DNA of 64,000 nucleotides from Panagrolaimus kolymaensis (taxonomy: Eukaryota; Nematoda; Chromadorea; Rhabditida; Panagrolaimidae). Location: positions 2,108,001 through 2,172,000 of the forward strand of contig JAJQJQ010000033.1 in the NCBI GenBank assembly GCA_028622995.1. Direction: 5' to 3'. The notes beneath the pieces were generated by a model. That model searched no databases. It was not told where the DNA came from and saw nothing but the letters and a program-made list of their open reading frames with translations. Below are positions 45,929-58,649 of the stretch, piece after piece. The translations under genes and the position numbers were made by a program. Numbering within the stretch: position 1 is the stretch's first letter; every line of letters begins with the position of its first letter.

Positions 45929-48900
45929 TCAATCGATTTCAATCACAGCAGGAAGGTTTCTTCGAGGATTGTACTTTGTGTGAGTTCCATCATAAATAAT
46001 ATCACTACTATCAGATGTTTTCTTCAAATAAGTTTTATCAGACATTACTATAACAATGACATATTCGCCCTTGAATAATCGGCCTTTTTTACCATCATAA
46101 GTTAGTAAATCAATATCTAAAAATTCTATAATTTATATCATTTTTTATTATGTAAAAAGCAAACCTTCTTCAATCACTTTTAGAGATTCGCGTGCTTGGT
46201 TGGAAGGACCACGAGCCACAGGAGCATTATTCATACGATACATAAAACCACCATGTAAAGGATGAGCCAAAGGAGATGGCCTTGGAATTGATGACCCATT
46301 ACTTTGATCAGAAATTTTAAATTGAACGGGATTTAATCCCAGATCAGAATATTCAAGTCCACGTTGAAGTTCGTTTCTAAAAAAAACAACGATAGTAAAT
46401 GAAAATATAGGATGGAAGTTTACAAAGATCCTCTAAAAGCCATATTTTGTTGATAGTATTCACGCATCATATGTTCATAACCAGCAGGATTAGGATTAAT
46501 GTTATAGCTACCATTAGAACCATTAGAAGAACCAGGCAAAGAATCGTATCTTGGACCATCTCTTTCAGATTTATACAGAAGTTCGGCTTCAATTTTTTCT
46601 TGTTCACTAAGCCCATCTTCATTTTCAAGCATCATGGATTCATGTAAAAATGGAGGTTCTGCCACCAGAAATGAATGCCTATGAGCGACATTATCTAACA
46701 CTTCATCATCGATATTCCAATCATCCGGATTTAAAACAATGTTACTAACATCGAGAGCTTCATCATACTGTAAAAGATCCTCAAGTTGTTTGGTAGTCAC
46801 TTTTGCAGAAACTTGTAATTCATCAACAACTCTTTCTAAAATAAACAAATATTAAATAATCTTATTAAATGAAAAAGGAACTAACTTTGAAGTCCCTGCT
46901 TTGAAATTTGTCGATAGAAAATAGCTCTTTCCATGGAATTGTGCATAATTAAACGATATACATAAGTTTTTTTCTGTTGTCCATAACGATAAACACGACA
47001 AACTGCTTGAGCATCCTAAAAAAATAGTTTTTACGTAATGAAAAATATATTTAAAAAAGACTTACATGGCATGGGTTCCAACTCGCATCAAATATTATCA
47101 CCCTGTTAGCGGAAACAAGATTGATTCCAAGACTTCCAGCTCGTGTTGAAATAAGAAACAAATGTTGGTGCGATGTTGAATTGAATTTATCAATGATCTT
47201 TTCTCTTTCAATTCCAGGAGTTGTGCCGTCAAACCTGCAATAAGTAATATTTTTCCGCCAAATAACTTTGTTACCATATTCATCTTTCATTTGGAAGTCC
47301 GTTGTAGTTAAAATTCTTTCGATTAAATTTAAAGTAACCACACTTGCACTGAATAAAAGCATTTTTTCTCCTTTTGCAACCGTTTCTTTTAATAGCTCAA
47401 TGGTAAATATCAGCTTATTACTGTGTTCTAATTTCATTGGTTCATAATTTGTAAGCGAATTTTCAGCCCACTCATAAGATATTTCGCCACCCAGATAGTC
47501 TTCTTCATCATCACTGTTGTCGAAAGCATCATTATTAGGTTGATTTGTAGGAACAGAAGGAGGTTGAAAAATTTGGAAATAATCATGGAGATTCGTTTGA
47601 AGTATTCTCATCCTATCAGCTGCCCTCATAAGGTTTCCACTTCCTTGAGGTTTATTAGTAATACCAACATTTCCTCTTTGTTTGTTAAAAGCATAATACA
47701 GCAAGTCAGGATGATTCCAAATCTAAAAATGAATTTGAAAAAAATAGAAGAGTGTAAAAACAAACTTTTGTTCCAATAGCATGAGCTTTCAACGGATTAT
47801 AATATGTTGCTTTCTTAGAATGCATTTCAACTTTGGTATACATAACAAAGTCACGATATAAAGCATGTTGAATTGGAGTTTTCTTTAATATCACCACGTA
47901 TTCTTTGTTATCAGGTAAAATCTTTTTCAACAAATGAGCCGATCTTCTTTGAACAAAACCTTTTAACATTTTAGTCAAAGCGTGAATCTTCATTTGAGCA
48001 ACTTTGATATCATGCTGAGTCGAATCCAAACATTGGCCATTTCTAATTGGACGATCAAACATAGCGGAGAATTCTTTTTTAGTGCCCAAATAATTCGGTC
48101 TTACAAAATCAACCATACAGAAGTACTCAACGAGGTTATTTTGCAGTGGATATCTAAAAAAAATTGAAAAGTCGATAATAAAACACACCGATAAAGTTAC
48201 CCAGTCAATACGATACGACGCCTAAAATATTACATAATTAGAAAAAGTAAGCTTAAGAGATAAAAATCTTACCTTGTACGAACTTGATTTAACGCATTTG
48301 AAACACTAGTCTTTAAGCATTTAATTTTATGACCTTCATCACAGACAATCAAGTCAGGTCCAGGATCCACTAAAGCTTTTCGCAATCTTTTACAATCCAA
48401 TGTTCTCTGGGTTTCAGCTTCATCATCGATAACAATAGGATCAGGTGGACGCTTTAATACTTTATTACTTTTACTGGGCTTAAACTGTTTGCCAGTTTTG
48501 GTGCTCTTAAAAATAATAAAATAAAAGAAACTCTAGAATAGCTACATTACTTACGACAAAAATTCTGTACATGTCATATCCCATCAATAAGCATCCTCCG
48601 GTTTGTCTCCAATTTACTAAAAAATATCCATGCTTTAAAAAGAAATAAATTAGAAAATACTTACAAATCATATCTCTTCTATCTTCAAAGCTTTTGACAG
48701 TATCACCAAGCAAATAAATTTCAAAGTTTCGTAGTCGATTACCAAGAGCATCACGTTTTGGTATCCATTTGTTAAATTCAGCCATCCAGTTTTGAATAAC
48801 ATTAACAGGAGAAATAATTAATACATGCTTGGCATCAACAGTACGAAACAAAATTTCAATGAAAGCACAAATTTGAAGTGATTTGCCGAGGCCCATGCTG

Positions 48901-49941
48901 TGTGCGAGAACACATCCGAAACCAGAAGATGAATTATATTCTTTTACAGATTCAATAATGTTATCGTACCTAAAAGTTATAAAGTTTAATAGAAAAATAA
49001 GCGTAGTTTATACTCACATAAAGCGGATACCACCCAATTGATGAGGTTTCAAAATGTGAGTTAAATGTTGTGCAATAAAGACATCTGGATCATCGTCGGG
49101 TTTACCATAATTTACTAGAAGTCCTCCATACGTAAGTTCAACAGACTCAAGATCATTATTTCGATTGTTATGACGTTGCAACCGAACTTCTTCTTCTTCA
49201 CGGGCTTTATTAATATTTCGAGTTCGTGCGTCAACATAAGGAGGACCAGGCGTCGTAATATTAGGAAGTTGTGGCATAGGCTGCATATAGTTGTAAGGCA
49301 TGTTGTTATGAGACATGTAAGGAACAGCTCCATATGATTGATGAGGAGGTGGTGGAACACGGTAAGGAAATTCAAAACCATTATCTGAAAAAATGATATT
49401 AAAAAATATTAAAGGCGCAAAAAACATACGTTTAACTTCAGCCTTTTTGTTACTATAAACACCCAAAATTTGAGGAGTATCATCTTCGTCACTACTGACT
49501 ACGTACACTGGTACAGGATCATAAGTTGGTTCCTAAATGAATAGATAGTAAATAGCATACTTTATGAAACAAACAAAAAATGCTAACCTTATTTTTTTGT
49601 TGCTGTTCAAGTCTTCGGAGTCGCTCTTGTTCTTTTCTTTGAGCATCCACAGCGGTAAAGGATTTAACATTATCGATGGTGTGACGCAGATCTTTTCTTC
49701 TGTTTGATAAAGGATTCGAAGTAGCATTATTGGCTGAAATAAAGCCATCCGGTGAAATGTCAAACACATGTCGTTCAGGCGTCCTCGAATGTCTTCCATT
49801 TGATTTTGACTTCTTTGATGATGATGGCCCTGGTTGAGATCGCATTTGTTCTTCAAAAAATTCTGCTGGATTCTTTTTTGTAATTTCTTGAATTTCTTGA
49901 TCTTCAGTGCTATAATTCGGTGGAGATTCTTTTGGCATCAT
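45929..49941 (-). CDS. SNF2 ATPase of the ARIP4/RAD54L2 subfamily
   Basis: About a dozen exons, the first 49941-49588, 49532-49430 and 49384-49018, the last ending at 45929; internal boundaries were only partly checked. The N-terminal ~270 residues are charged and Pro-rich. The ATPase has motif I HSMGLGKS, motif Ia [10 protein letters not shown], the DEGH box in [11 protein letters not shown] and motif III LTGYPLQNN. It then shows the ARIP4-type run [47 protein letters not shown] (motif V) and [22 protein letters not shown] (motif VI). The DEGH box and those inserts separate it from Rad54 proper and favour ARIP4 over ATRX, which lacks the MFDRPI signature. ARIP4 is a nuclear translocase that remodels chromatin and modulates transcription. 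Confidence 0.9.
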
Positions 49942-50222
49942 TACGAGAACCGTAAAAAAATTGCACTAAAAGTAATACCATATAAGTGTGAAGGAAGAAA
50001 ATTTTGTTTAAAACAAAAAATATACAAAATAAAAAGGATGAATAAAAACGAAAGTAAAATTCCAAGATTCAGATGATTCGAACAAAGCCTTGCTAAATTT
50101 TATTTGAGCGCAAATAAGAATATCCTAAAACGAAAGCATAAGTCCAGCATTTTATGCGACAAAAAAACTTCAATGCTAAACTTGAGTGTAAATTTTTTGA
50201 CGCTCGTTTATTTGGTGGAATT

Positions 50223-50702
50223 ATGATTCTTAGAAACCTTTACACATCATTTCGCCCTGTATTATTTTCGAATCATATCAAACGTAAATATGCTGAAAAA
50301 CGTAATTTGTATATTCATCCTTTATATTTGCTTTTAATAATTAATTTTTTTGTATTTAGGGATAAAATTCTTGTAACTTTTAAATCTGGAGAAGACACTT
50401 TTGAAGTCCAAGGTACCGTTGGTGAATCATTACTTGATGTTGTTGTAAACAAGGATATTCCTCTTGATGGTTTTGGTGCTTGTGAAGGTACTCTTGCTTG
50501 CTGCACCTGTCATGTTATTCTCGAACACTCTCATTTTGATAGATTAGCAAAACCCGAAGAGGAAGAATTGGATATGCTTGATCTTGCTCCAGAATTAAGT
50601 GATCAATCACGCCTTGGATGTCAAGTTATTCTAACAAAAGATGATAAACCTGGAATCACTGTCAAAGTTCCATCAATCACACGGGATGCTCGTACTGTTT
50701 AA
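50223..50702 (+). CDS. Mitochondrial [2Fe-2S] ferredoxin (adrenodoxin type)
   Basis: Exons 50223-50308 and 50360-50702 join to 142 aa. The N-terminus (MILRNLYTSFRPVLFSNHIKR) is basic and hydroxylated, as in a mitochondrial presequence. The ferredoxin fold follows, with cluster cysteines in GACEGTLACCTC and LGCQV, spacing C-x5-C-x2-C, and the acidic EEEELDMLDLAPEL region that docks the reductase. Such proteins carry electrons from ferredoxin reductase for Fe-S cluster assembly or P450s; FDX2-like use in cluster assembly is more likely but not certain. The donor GTATAT at 50309 is required for frame; the tempting GTAATT at 50302 is out of phase. An in-frame upstream ATG at 50154 would add 23 residues. 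Divergent from ARIP4, about 280 bases apart. Confidence 0.92.
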   Translation: MILRNLYTSFRPVLFSNHIKRKYAEKRNLYIHPLYLLLIINFFVFRDKILVTFKSGEDTFEVQGTVGESLLDVVVNKDIPLDGFGACEGTLACCTCHVILEHSHFDRLAKPEEEELDMLDLAPELSDQSRLGCQVILTKDDKPGITVKVPSITRDARTV

Positions 50703-50807
50703 AACGGGTTTTTGTATTTTTTTTATTTTATTTTTCATTGAAAAAATCAAAAAGTACAATACAGACAGAGATAGGCAAAATTTTAAATAAATTATAATTG
50801 ACATCAT

Positions 50808-51171
50808 TTAACTTTGAGCTTCTTTTTCTTTCTTTTGTTGACGATTTTGAAGAATTTCTTTTCGTGTTGCATCTTGAAGAAGTTGAGTATCGACGCCATC
50901 AACAGGTAAATGAACATATCGAATGACAGAACCACGAATGAATGCATTTTTGACAGAAATCATGTAAGGATATTTTTCTGGATTGTGTACAGTGATATCG
51001 GTGACTTTCATATTGAGATATTGATCAACAGAATGTAAAGTTCCAGTAAGCATAAAATCATTTTTGAATTCAACAATAATTGTTTTTCCAACAAGAGATT
51101 TGAAAAATGAGAAGAATAACTGAAAAATGAACGATTATTGGAGTTACAAATGCATTGTAGCTTCTTACCAT
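50808..51171 (-). CDS. lsm-2: LSm2, U6/mRNA-decay Sm-like ring subunit
   Basis: Exons 51171-51169 and 51119-50808 give 104 aa. The first coding exon is only the ATG, directly followed by a GTAAGA donor; exon 2 opens with LFFSFFKSLVG, the start of LSm2. Sm1 (GTLHSVDQYLNMKVTDI) and Sm2 (FIRGSVIRYVHLP) motifs are clear, and DTQLLQDATRKE is typical of LSm2. LSm2 belongs to the LSm2-8 ring that protects U6 snRNA and the LSm1-7 ring that drives decapping. It lies 140 bases downstream of TSEN34 on the same strand and converges with the ferredoxin gene, 105 bases between stops. Confidence 0.95.
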
Positions 51172-51196
51172 TTCTAGCTTAAGAGATCAAAGCGTT

Positions 51197-51210
51197 TTTC
51201 CTACAATCAA
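51197..51210 (-). promoter_or_regulatory. Possible trans-splice acceptor between TSEN34 and LSm2
   Basis: The minus strand reads TTGATTGTAG at 51210-51201, 30 bases before the LSm2 ATG and about 100 bases past the TSEN34 stop. Position and spacing are as expected for the downstream gene of a nematode operon, which would need a spliced leader. Confidence 0.4.
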
Positions 51211-51310
51211 ATTAAGGGTAAAAAAATAAAAGCTAATTATCAAAAGTAATCATTCGTTTAAAAACGAATTATCTCCAAATGAAATGCATAAAAAAAATCA
51301 ACAACTTTAT

Positions 51311-52618
51311 TCACTTTTCCAAATCTTCCCAACAAGTAGCAGTATCTTTTTTACTTTTATCAATAATTTGTTCCATATGTCTTTGAGAAAATTGTTTTGG
51401 TCTTTTTGGTGCTCCTCTTCCCATTGCAGATTCATTCCAATATGATTGAGTTTGATAGTAAATTTCACCCAAACCATTAACAAAAGCAACCAGCATAACT
51501 TTTTTAACAGATCTCGCTATTCTTCCATGTAATTGCATCCATTCTAAATTTAAAATGGTTGTTGATGATTTGACATAACAAAGATATGAACTGTGGACTT
51601 CTCCAGGTTTTCCATCATAGACAAGATAATCACATCCAAATTTGAATCCAGAAGAAAGATAAAATCCACGTTTCCATAAATTTTTGTAAACAATGTTTCT
51701 CCTAGCAAACTCTTCTGTTTTAGGAAAATATGAAGTATCAGCAAGTACAAGAGGATCAGAGACGCTAACTAAAAAACATTTTAAAGATTAATCAAAATTG
51801 CAGGCGGCAAACATACTAAGTGGAGTGAAGGGTTTTTTGTCTTGTTGTATTACAAATTCTTCCACAGTTTCTATAACTTCTTCATCGGTAACTTCAATTT
51901 CTTGATCAGGAATGTTGGGCCTCTTTGATTTTGGAAGATCAGCAAAATTTTTCATAATTTCTTTCCTTTTTCGTCCAATAGTAGCACTTCGAGCTCTTCT
52001 TACTAGCCTTTCATCCTAAATTGCTTATGAGTGAAGACCATTTCGATGAAAAACTTACAATTTCTTTAAGCTTATCATCGCCAGTAATTTCTCGTTGAAT
52101 AATTTCTGATGAACTTTCATTTGAGTATTTCAAAATACTTGCATGTCCTGGAAATTTGAAGCTAGATTTTAACATCAAAAAATATCATCGAACCAATTGC
52201 TTGAAGCAACCCCACTTCTTCGGGTGAATAAACAACTGGACCATATGGATTTTTAGCTTCACGCTGTCCGGCCACTGCAGTGCATGGATCACGTTTACCA
52301 AAGATTTTAAAATGTCTTGAAATCAATCTATAACCTAGAATGCTATTAACCAAAAATATTAAAACTAAATACAAACTCACAATCAGGTTCAAAGCATATA
52401 AATTCACCCGTTGGAAAAGCAATAAATTCAAAAACACGTTCAGCAACTAAAGCCTTTTCTGGATCATCATCAGTTACAGGAATTAGAGATAGAATTTGAT
52501 TCCTAAGATAATCATCATCTTCAATACATTCATTTGGAATTGATGAAGGCCTTGCATCTGGTTGAAGTTGAGCTGATTCGAGAATGGATGAAGAAGGATT
52601 TGGATCATCAGTTTCCAT
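51311..52618 (-). CDS. tRNA-splicing endonuclease subunit TSEN34
   Basis: Exons 52618-52381, 52334-52194, 52147-52059, 52015-51817 and 51768-51311 join exactly to 374 aa. The C-terminal ~130 residues are the endonuclease fold: KNLWKRGFYLSSGFKFGCDYLVY, EVHSSYL and RIARSVKKVMLVAF, providing the Tyr, His and Lys of the catalytic triad. The middle YGPVVYSPEEVGLLQAIG segment matches the TSEN34 N-terminal domain. The first ~80 residues are acidic and not conserved. TSEN34 cleaves the 3' splice site of intron-containing pre-tRNAs in the TSEN2/15/34/54 complex. The 140-base gap to LSm2 suggests co-transcription of two RNA-processing genes. Confidence 0.9.
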
Positions 52619-53668
52619 AAATAACAAATAAATAAAGTCGCTTGACAGCTTCTGATGAAGAAGAAAGACTAATAAAATTTTTCAATTCAAACCTTCGTCG
52701 CCCGCTATTGCCATTTCATTTTATATTTCGTCGTGAGAATAGGCTTTATTTAAATGAACTTTGTTCGGCATTTTCTCAGGCAAACATTGCATCAATTTTT
52801 TTAAAAGATAAAAACAGTATAAAAATCTTTGTATTTTCTATTAACTTTTTTTTAAATTTTTTATATTTAATACAATCTCTTTCATAATTCTTTAATTAAA
52901 GTTTACTTTTAAGCTTTAAATTTGGTGTATTTGAAAAGCCCGCGCATTACCGTAGCATAAACGAGATTCGCCAAGAGTGTGTTCTTTTATTTATTTTTTT
53001 CATCGACCCGCATGACACGGAAATTCAGAAGTTGGATTTATTTTAAAAAAGAAATCTATCTGTTGTTTAAATTTTTATTCCCCGTAGTATTAAAGGTTTT
53101 TTCGTATTATTGATCCTTTTTTATCCTTTATTTTCCCTAGAGTTTTAGCATTTAAACGAGCCTCTGGCATTTAAAAAAAACCAATCAATATTCTCGAGAG
53201 GAAATGAATGCTCTGTTATATTTTTTTTTTGCCTTTGGCGTCATTGTAAAAGTACAGCTGTTGGAATGGTTCCAAAAATACTTTTTTTATTATGTATTTT
53301 TAATTTATTAATTTTTTAATGATCACTTTGAAGCAGAATTCTCGCAAAAAAAAATTTAGTTTATTTTTCCACACTTTTTATAATTTTTTTCTCCGTTAAA
53401 AAAACATCATTGCGGGTTTTCGATTTTTCCTGTTGGCAAATACGCGAAATGAAAATCCATTTTCTTAAAATGTTTTTTGCTTTATTTCGATTTTTAAAGA
53501 ATGTTTTTAGCCATCTTTATAAAGTCCATCCACTAAACGAACACGTAAGCAAAGTGGAAGAATTAATTAAAAAGTAAAAAATTCTTTGGCAATGATTGCG
53601 AGAACGCGCGTTATTACGCCAAGATAAAATTGATTCTTTTTATTATTATTATTTTTTATTACAAATAA
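52619..53668. promoter_or_regulatory. Divergent promoter region of TSEN34 and the INO80D-like gene
   Basis: 1.05 kb between divergent starts, rich in T- and A-runs, no credible coding. Promoters of both genes must lie here; no element can be named. Confidence 0.4.
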
Positions 53669-56600
53669 ATGAATTCACGTGGTTGTTCACCAACAGCAAC
53701 ATCATCACCATCTGTATTCAAGTCAAATATACCATTTGACTCTGAACAAGATTGTTTTGATCTTGATCTTCGTAAAGACGGTGACAAAGGTATTTCATTT
53801 TTAAAATTAACTACCATAACAAAATTGGAAAATGTGTTTTAGCGTATTCAATAGTATTACCATCCAATGCAAGTTATTCCGATATGAGCATGCAATTAGA
53901 GTATGATAAATCGGGCGATATAAATAGTCCGGCAAGAAGTGGGATGGGTACTCCAACTACATCTTCATCTGATGGAGAATACAATACAAAATTACAAATT
54001 CCATCTGAAATAACAGCTTCGAGTTCAGCGGGTTCTCCAGAACTTGATTTAACATCAAATGGCATTCATCATTTAACAAATACGGGTTATCAAAATGGCA
54101 CTTTAAAAATTCAAATCAGGGATTCTTTTTCATCAAATATTTTATCTCCAACTAAATTAAATTGTTCTGAATCGCAAACAACTGACATTGTTAGAAATGG
54201 AAGCGTGTCTTCACCGATAGTTGCAACACCCAACGGAGTTTTGGAAAATGAAGCACTTTCTCAAACTTGTAAAGTAAAAGAAACTGAAGAAGATGCAGGC
54301 AGCAAAATTGATGAATCAATTTTAAATGGTGACAAAGAATCACAGGAGTTACCAAAACAAAAATCTTTAGCAAATGAAGGATTGATTTGTGATAAAGCTT
54401 CTTCGAAATTAAACTTAAGCAAAGCTTTGCCACTTCTCGATATTCAGCTGGAAAAGGAACCTGCAGTTGTCCCTGATTCAGGCAAAGACGATGATGTAAA
54501 ATCAGAAAAGACATCAACGCCCGATGCAAATGAATCCAAAAATGATTCCCCAAAATCATTACCTGTTAATGAATCAACAAATCTTGCTTCGTTGTCATCA
54601 GAACAATTAAAAGAAAAATCTCCAATCGAATCTCCTTTAAAACCCGAAACTCCTCAAACTTCTGAATCTTCGCATTCGATACTATGTCTTTCAGGTTCAA
54701 AAAATGAAAATATCCCAGAAATTAATTTAAAAAATGTTCAAAAATTAGATTCTCAATCTAAAATTAACAACTCTTTTTCAAGTGTTGAAAACGAAGGTGT
54801 TCAACTTGTTGTTGAAATTAACAATTCCGAATCAAAATCACTATCAATGTTTGATGAAGAAATACATGAAACATCATCATCATCTGAAATAATAATAAAA
54901 GAAGAGGATACTTTGAATGAAACAATTGAAAGAGTTGCTCTCAGGGAACGAGAGATTGCTCGTGCAAGGAAAGAGGCAGAAGAAGTTGCGCGGAAAAATA
55001 TTTCGCCAAATTCTCAACCACCAATAAAAAAAATTCGTAAAAATTATGTTAAAATGGGTTAGTTTTTTAAAATTTAATTTAAATATTATTAATAATTGCT
55101 TTAATTTTAGTTCAAGTAGAAGAACAACAACTGCAACCAGCTGAAGCAAGCACGAGCAGTGTAGTGGATGAAAATGAAACCATCAGCGCTGCATTGCCTC
55201 CACTTGAACCAATAGATACGGATATCCAAGAGATTTCCACGCTTTTAGCAACACCATCTGAAGCTGATTCACAAACTGCCATAACATCATCATCAACAGC
55301 AGCAGCATCAAAACCCAAACCACGAAGAAGACGAGAGAGAGCAGTTCCATCAGTATTTTGCGGATATGAAGATCCTGAGAAAGGAAAAGTAATAACTTTT
55401 ATTTTTATATATATTATAAATAACTTTATATACATTTTATAGTGTAAGCAACGAGCAATACTGCAATATCAGTATTGTATTCGTCATATTCTCTCAGATC
55501 CCACCGCTCCTTATAAACGTTGTCAACATCAAAGACGCGCAAAATCTAAAAAGGATCCACCCGTTCAATGCACGAATGCAATAGCACGAGATCAAACTGA
55601 AATATATTGCACCACTCATTTGATTATGAAAGGTTTACGTGAACCAAAAAAGAAAAAGAAAGCTGCAGCAGCAGGTGATGATGCAGCAAGCACGATATCC
55701 ATTGATGGAAGTGAAAGTTTTGATCCAAATACAACAAATCATTCATCAAATTATGTTGAAGAAATTTCAATGAATTCTTTTAATGAAGATTCTCCATTTG
55801 AGCCTCAAAGTTTTAATAATGGGTATGAGCATTCTCAAGAGCAATGGTCGAGTCAGCAATCACAAAATGGAACAGAATATTCTTCATTTGAACCCCAACA
55901 TCCTTCAACATCATACTTTAATCCAGATTCACAACATCAAATGCCTTTTACTCCTAAAGGAGAACCATCTCATCCTCCAGCACATACATATCAGCTTTTA
56001 CAAAAACCAAATGGTGAACAAGTTTTAGTTGATGAATATGGAACTCCTCAGCCACCAGGAAGTTATAGCCTCGTTCAAGGTCCAAATGGATCCCTTCAAG
56101 CTACTTTCATACAAAATGGTGGAGTTGAAACTCCGCAAACTCCATGCTCTTCTGTTGGATTTCCTTCACAAACTCCACCAGGATCAGCTCCTCCAACGTT
56201 TGGTGATAATAATGGTCATGAATTTAGAAGGCCATCAGTTCCTATGCCGCCTCAAAGGTTTCAATCTGTTGATGGAACACCACAAAAAGTTTGTAACTTT
56301 CGTAAATTTATAGTAATCAAGTGTTAATCATTTTAGAACTTTGAACATCCACCATTTCCACCTCAAGCATCATCAGCTGGTCCACAACCCATTCATCCTC
56401 CAAATCAAATAGCCAAACAACATCCTCAACTATCAGCGAGATTATTACAATCAAATTTATCATCACATTCCTCAACAACATCCACTCCATTTGATACATC
56501 ATCGTCGCAAATGTCACAACAACAGCCTCATTTTATAGTGCAACCACAACAACCTCATACATTTCAATCCCAACAAATTATAAATGGTAGTGCTTCCGCT

Positions 56601-58649
56601 CCATATAATGAAATACTTATTCAACAGCCAGATGGAACATATGCTCAACAACATCCATCAATGATTGATCAATCAGGAATGGATATGCCTCCGCCTCCAT
56701 TACCACTGAGTCGAACGGAATCTCGAGCAGCATCCACAACATCTTCATCGATTCCACCACAGCCATCAAATATTCGAACAATAGTTACATATCCAAATGG
56801 ACAAACACAAATTTTGCCAGCTGGAACAAGGATAGTTCAAACAGCGAATGGAACAACAGCGATAATACCACCTCAACCTTTACCCGAGCCTATGATTCCC
56901 ATAATTCAACAGCAACAACAGCAACCTCAAGTGATAGCACCCGAATTAATAGGAAATAGAGCACCCGATCCATTTTTATATTTTGAACGTCCACCAAAAT
57001 ATTTAAAACCAGAAAATGTGGAAACAGATTCAGAAGATGAAGAAACTCGAATGCAAAAAGATTATGGGCTTCGACAAGTAAAAAAACCAAGAAAAGATAA
57101 AATGATTTGCCTTCGTCAAAAACGTCAAAGAATGAGAATAGGTGGTTCATTTAGAAAAATCCCTGCGATAGATGAAATGGCTAGAGCTTTGGAAAATCAT
57201 GATTTTGATAAAACTGATTTATTCCCATTGGGTTTAGAACCATCTGATGAAGATGAATCAAGTGATGAAGATTGTTTGGAATTTGGTCCAAGATGGTGGC
57301 CATCCAATGGTGCACCAAGAAATACCGCAATCGAAGTATATCTTCAAAAGAAGGTTCTTAAATTGGAGAAATCAAAGTTGATTAAGAATGCAATAATTAC
57401 GGCACCTTTAATGAATGCAACCAAAATGTATCCAAATTCTGCTGGAGCTGCTTTAAGGACACGAGATAATCATCGAAGGGGATTATCTCGGCCTGAAAAT
57501 AAACCCTTTCGAGAAAGGCGATGTTATCACATGCAATCAGATGGAGTTGGAACTTCACGAAGAACTGGTCGATGTCCAAATCCATGCTTACCACGAGCCA
57601 ATCATTGCTCGGATCACATTCTCTATAATATTGATCAAAAACTCTTTGATTATTGTGCTCGAGATGGGTGCAGTCGTCCAATACTTCCATCCGAAGCTGT
57701 TCTCACCGATCGCTTATGCCGGCATCATTTTGAACAACAAGAAGCTCGCGTTCATGAACAACATCAATTACAACAAGGACAATTTATATTTCCTCCAAGT
57801 AGACCCTCATCTGCTCGTTATATTGTTACTCAATATCCTCCTGCACCAGCTAATGTGACAGCATTCGATAATTCTTCAACAGTTTTAAGTTCAGCAACAA
57901 TTTTGCGAACTTCAGCTTATCCAGGTTCAACTATGGCCCAAGGAAGAGAGATACGTCATCATTCAACAATGCCTCAGCAAACAATAGCTTCAATTCCAAA
58001 TCGACAAACTCGTCAAACTCTTTCATATGAAGAAGCTTCAACTTCAGTGATGTATTTCGATCATCACAATTATGATGGAAATCATGATAATGATGGTAAA
58101 TATTATAATTAGCAAATAACAAAAATAATAGTAACTTTATTTTAGATGGAGATGTATCCCTTGCATCCGTAGCGAAGGATCTTGGAATTAATAGTGAAGC
58201 ATTAAATGAGGTTCTTGCATGTGCACAAGTTGGTGAAGATGAGCCCATGGAATGTGATGATGATGATGGACTTCTCGGTAAATTACTTTTCTTTGTTAAT
58301 ATAGCAACCAAGAGTTTTCAAAATTTTAATTAAAGCGAAATATTTTTTTCACGACTGTTTTACTGATAATTTTCCTATTGCATAACACAGTACCAAATCT
58401 TTCATTATTATTTTTTTTATAGATGAAGATAAAGATAACCTTGATCTTGGTCATAATTGGGCAGATGTGGAACAATTCCTTCTATCTGAAGGTTATCCCG
58501 TTGATAATGCAGTTGATGGAGATGTTTCTGGAATTCCATCAAGTGGGTTTGTGGATGATGATCCCTCACATGGTTTTGTAAGCGCTTCAAATGGTTTTGG
58601 TACATCATCCAATACATTTGATTCTTTAATCTATCACGATCTCCATTAA
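53669..58649 (+). CDS. INO80D/KANSL2-like chromatin protein with two zf-C3Hc3H modules
   Basis: Exons 53669-53789, 53843-55057, 55111-55388, 55443-56288, 56337-58095, 58146-58277 and 58423-58649 join to 1525 aa. The first ~500 residues are Ser-rich and disordered, with a short Glu/Arg coiled-coil segment ([18 protein letters not shown]). The first Cys/His module, near residue 530, has [28 protein letters not shown] and YCTTHL. A long Gln/Pro/Ser-rich region follows. The second module, around residue 1210, has [33 protein letters not shown] and LCRHHF. Paired C3Hc3H domains are found in INO80D and in KANSL2 of the NSL acetyltransferase complex; which is orthologous here is not settled. An acidic Asp-rich C-terminus ends the protein. 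Nuclear location is inferred. Confidence 0.85.

Noticed and set aside
56890..57690. Antisense frames opposite the INO80D-like exon (86-97 codons)
   Set aside because: They are shadows of the sense CDS, whose frame closes over seven exons and carries the Cys/His modules.
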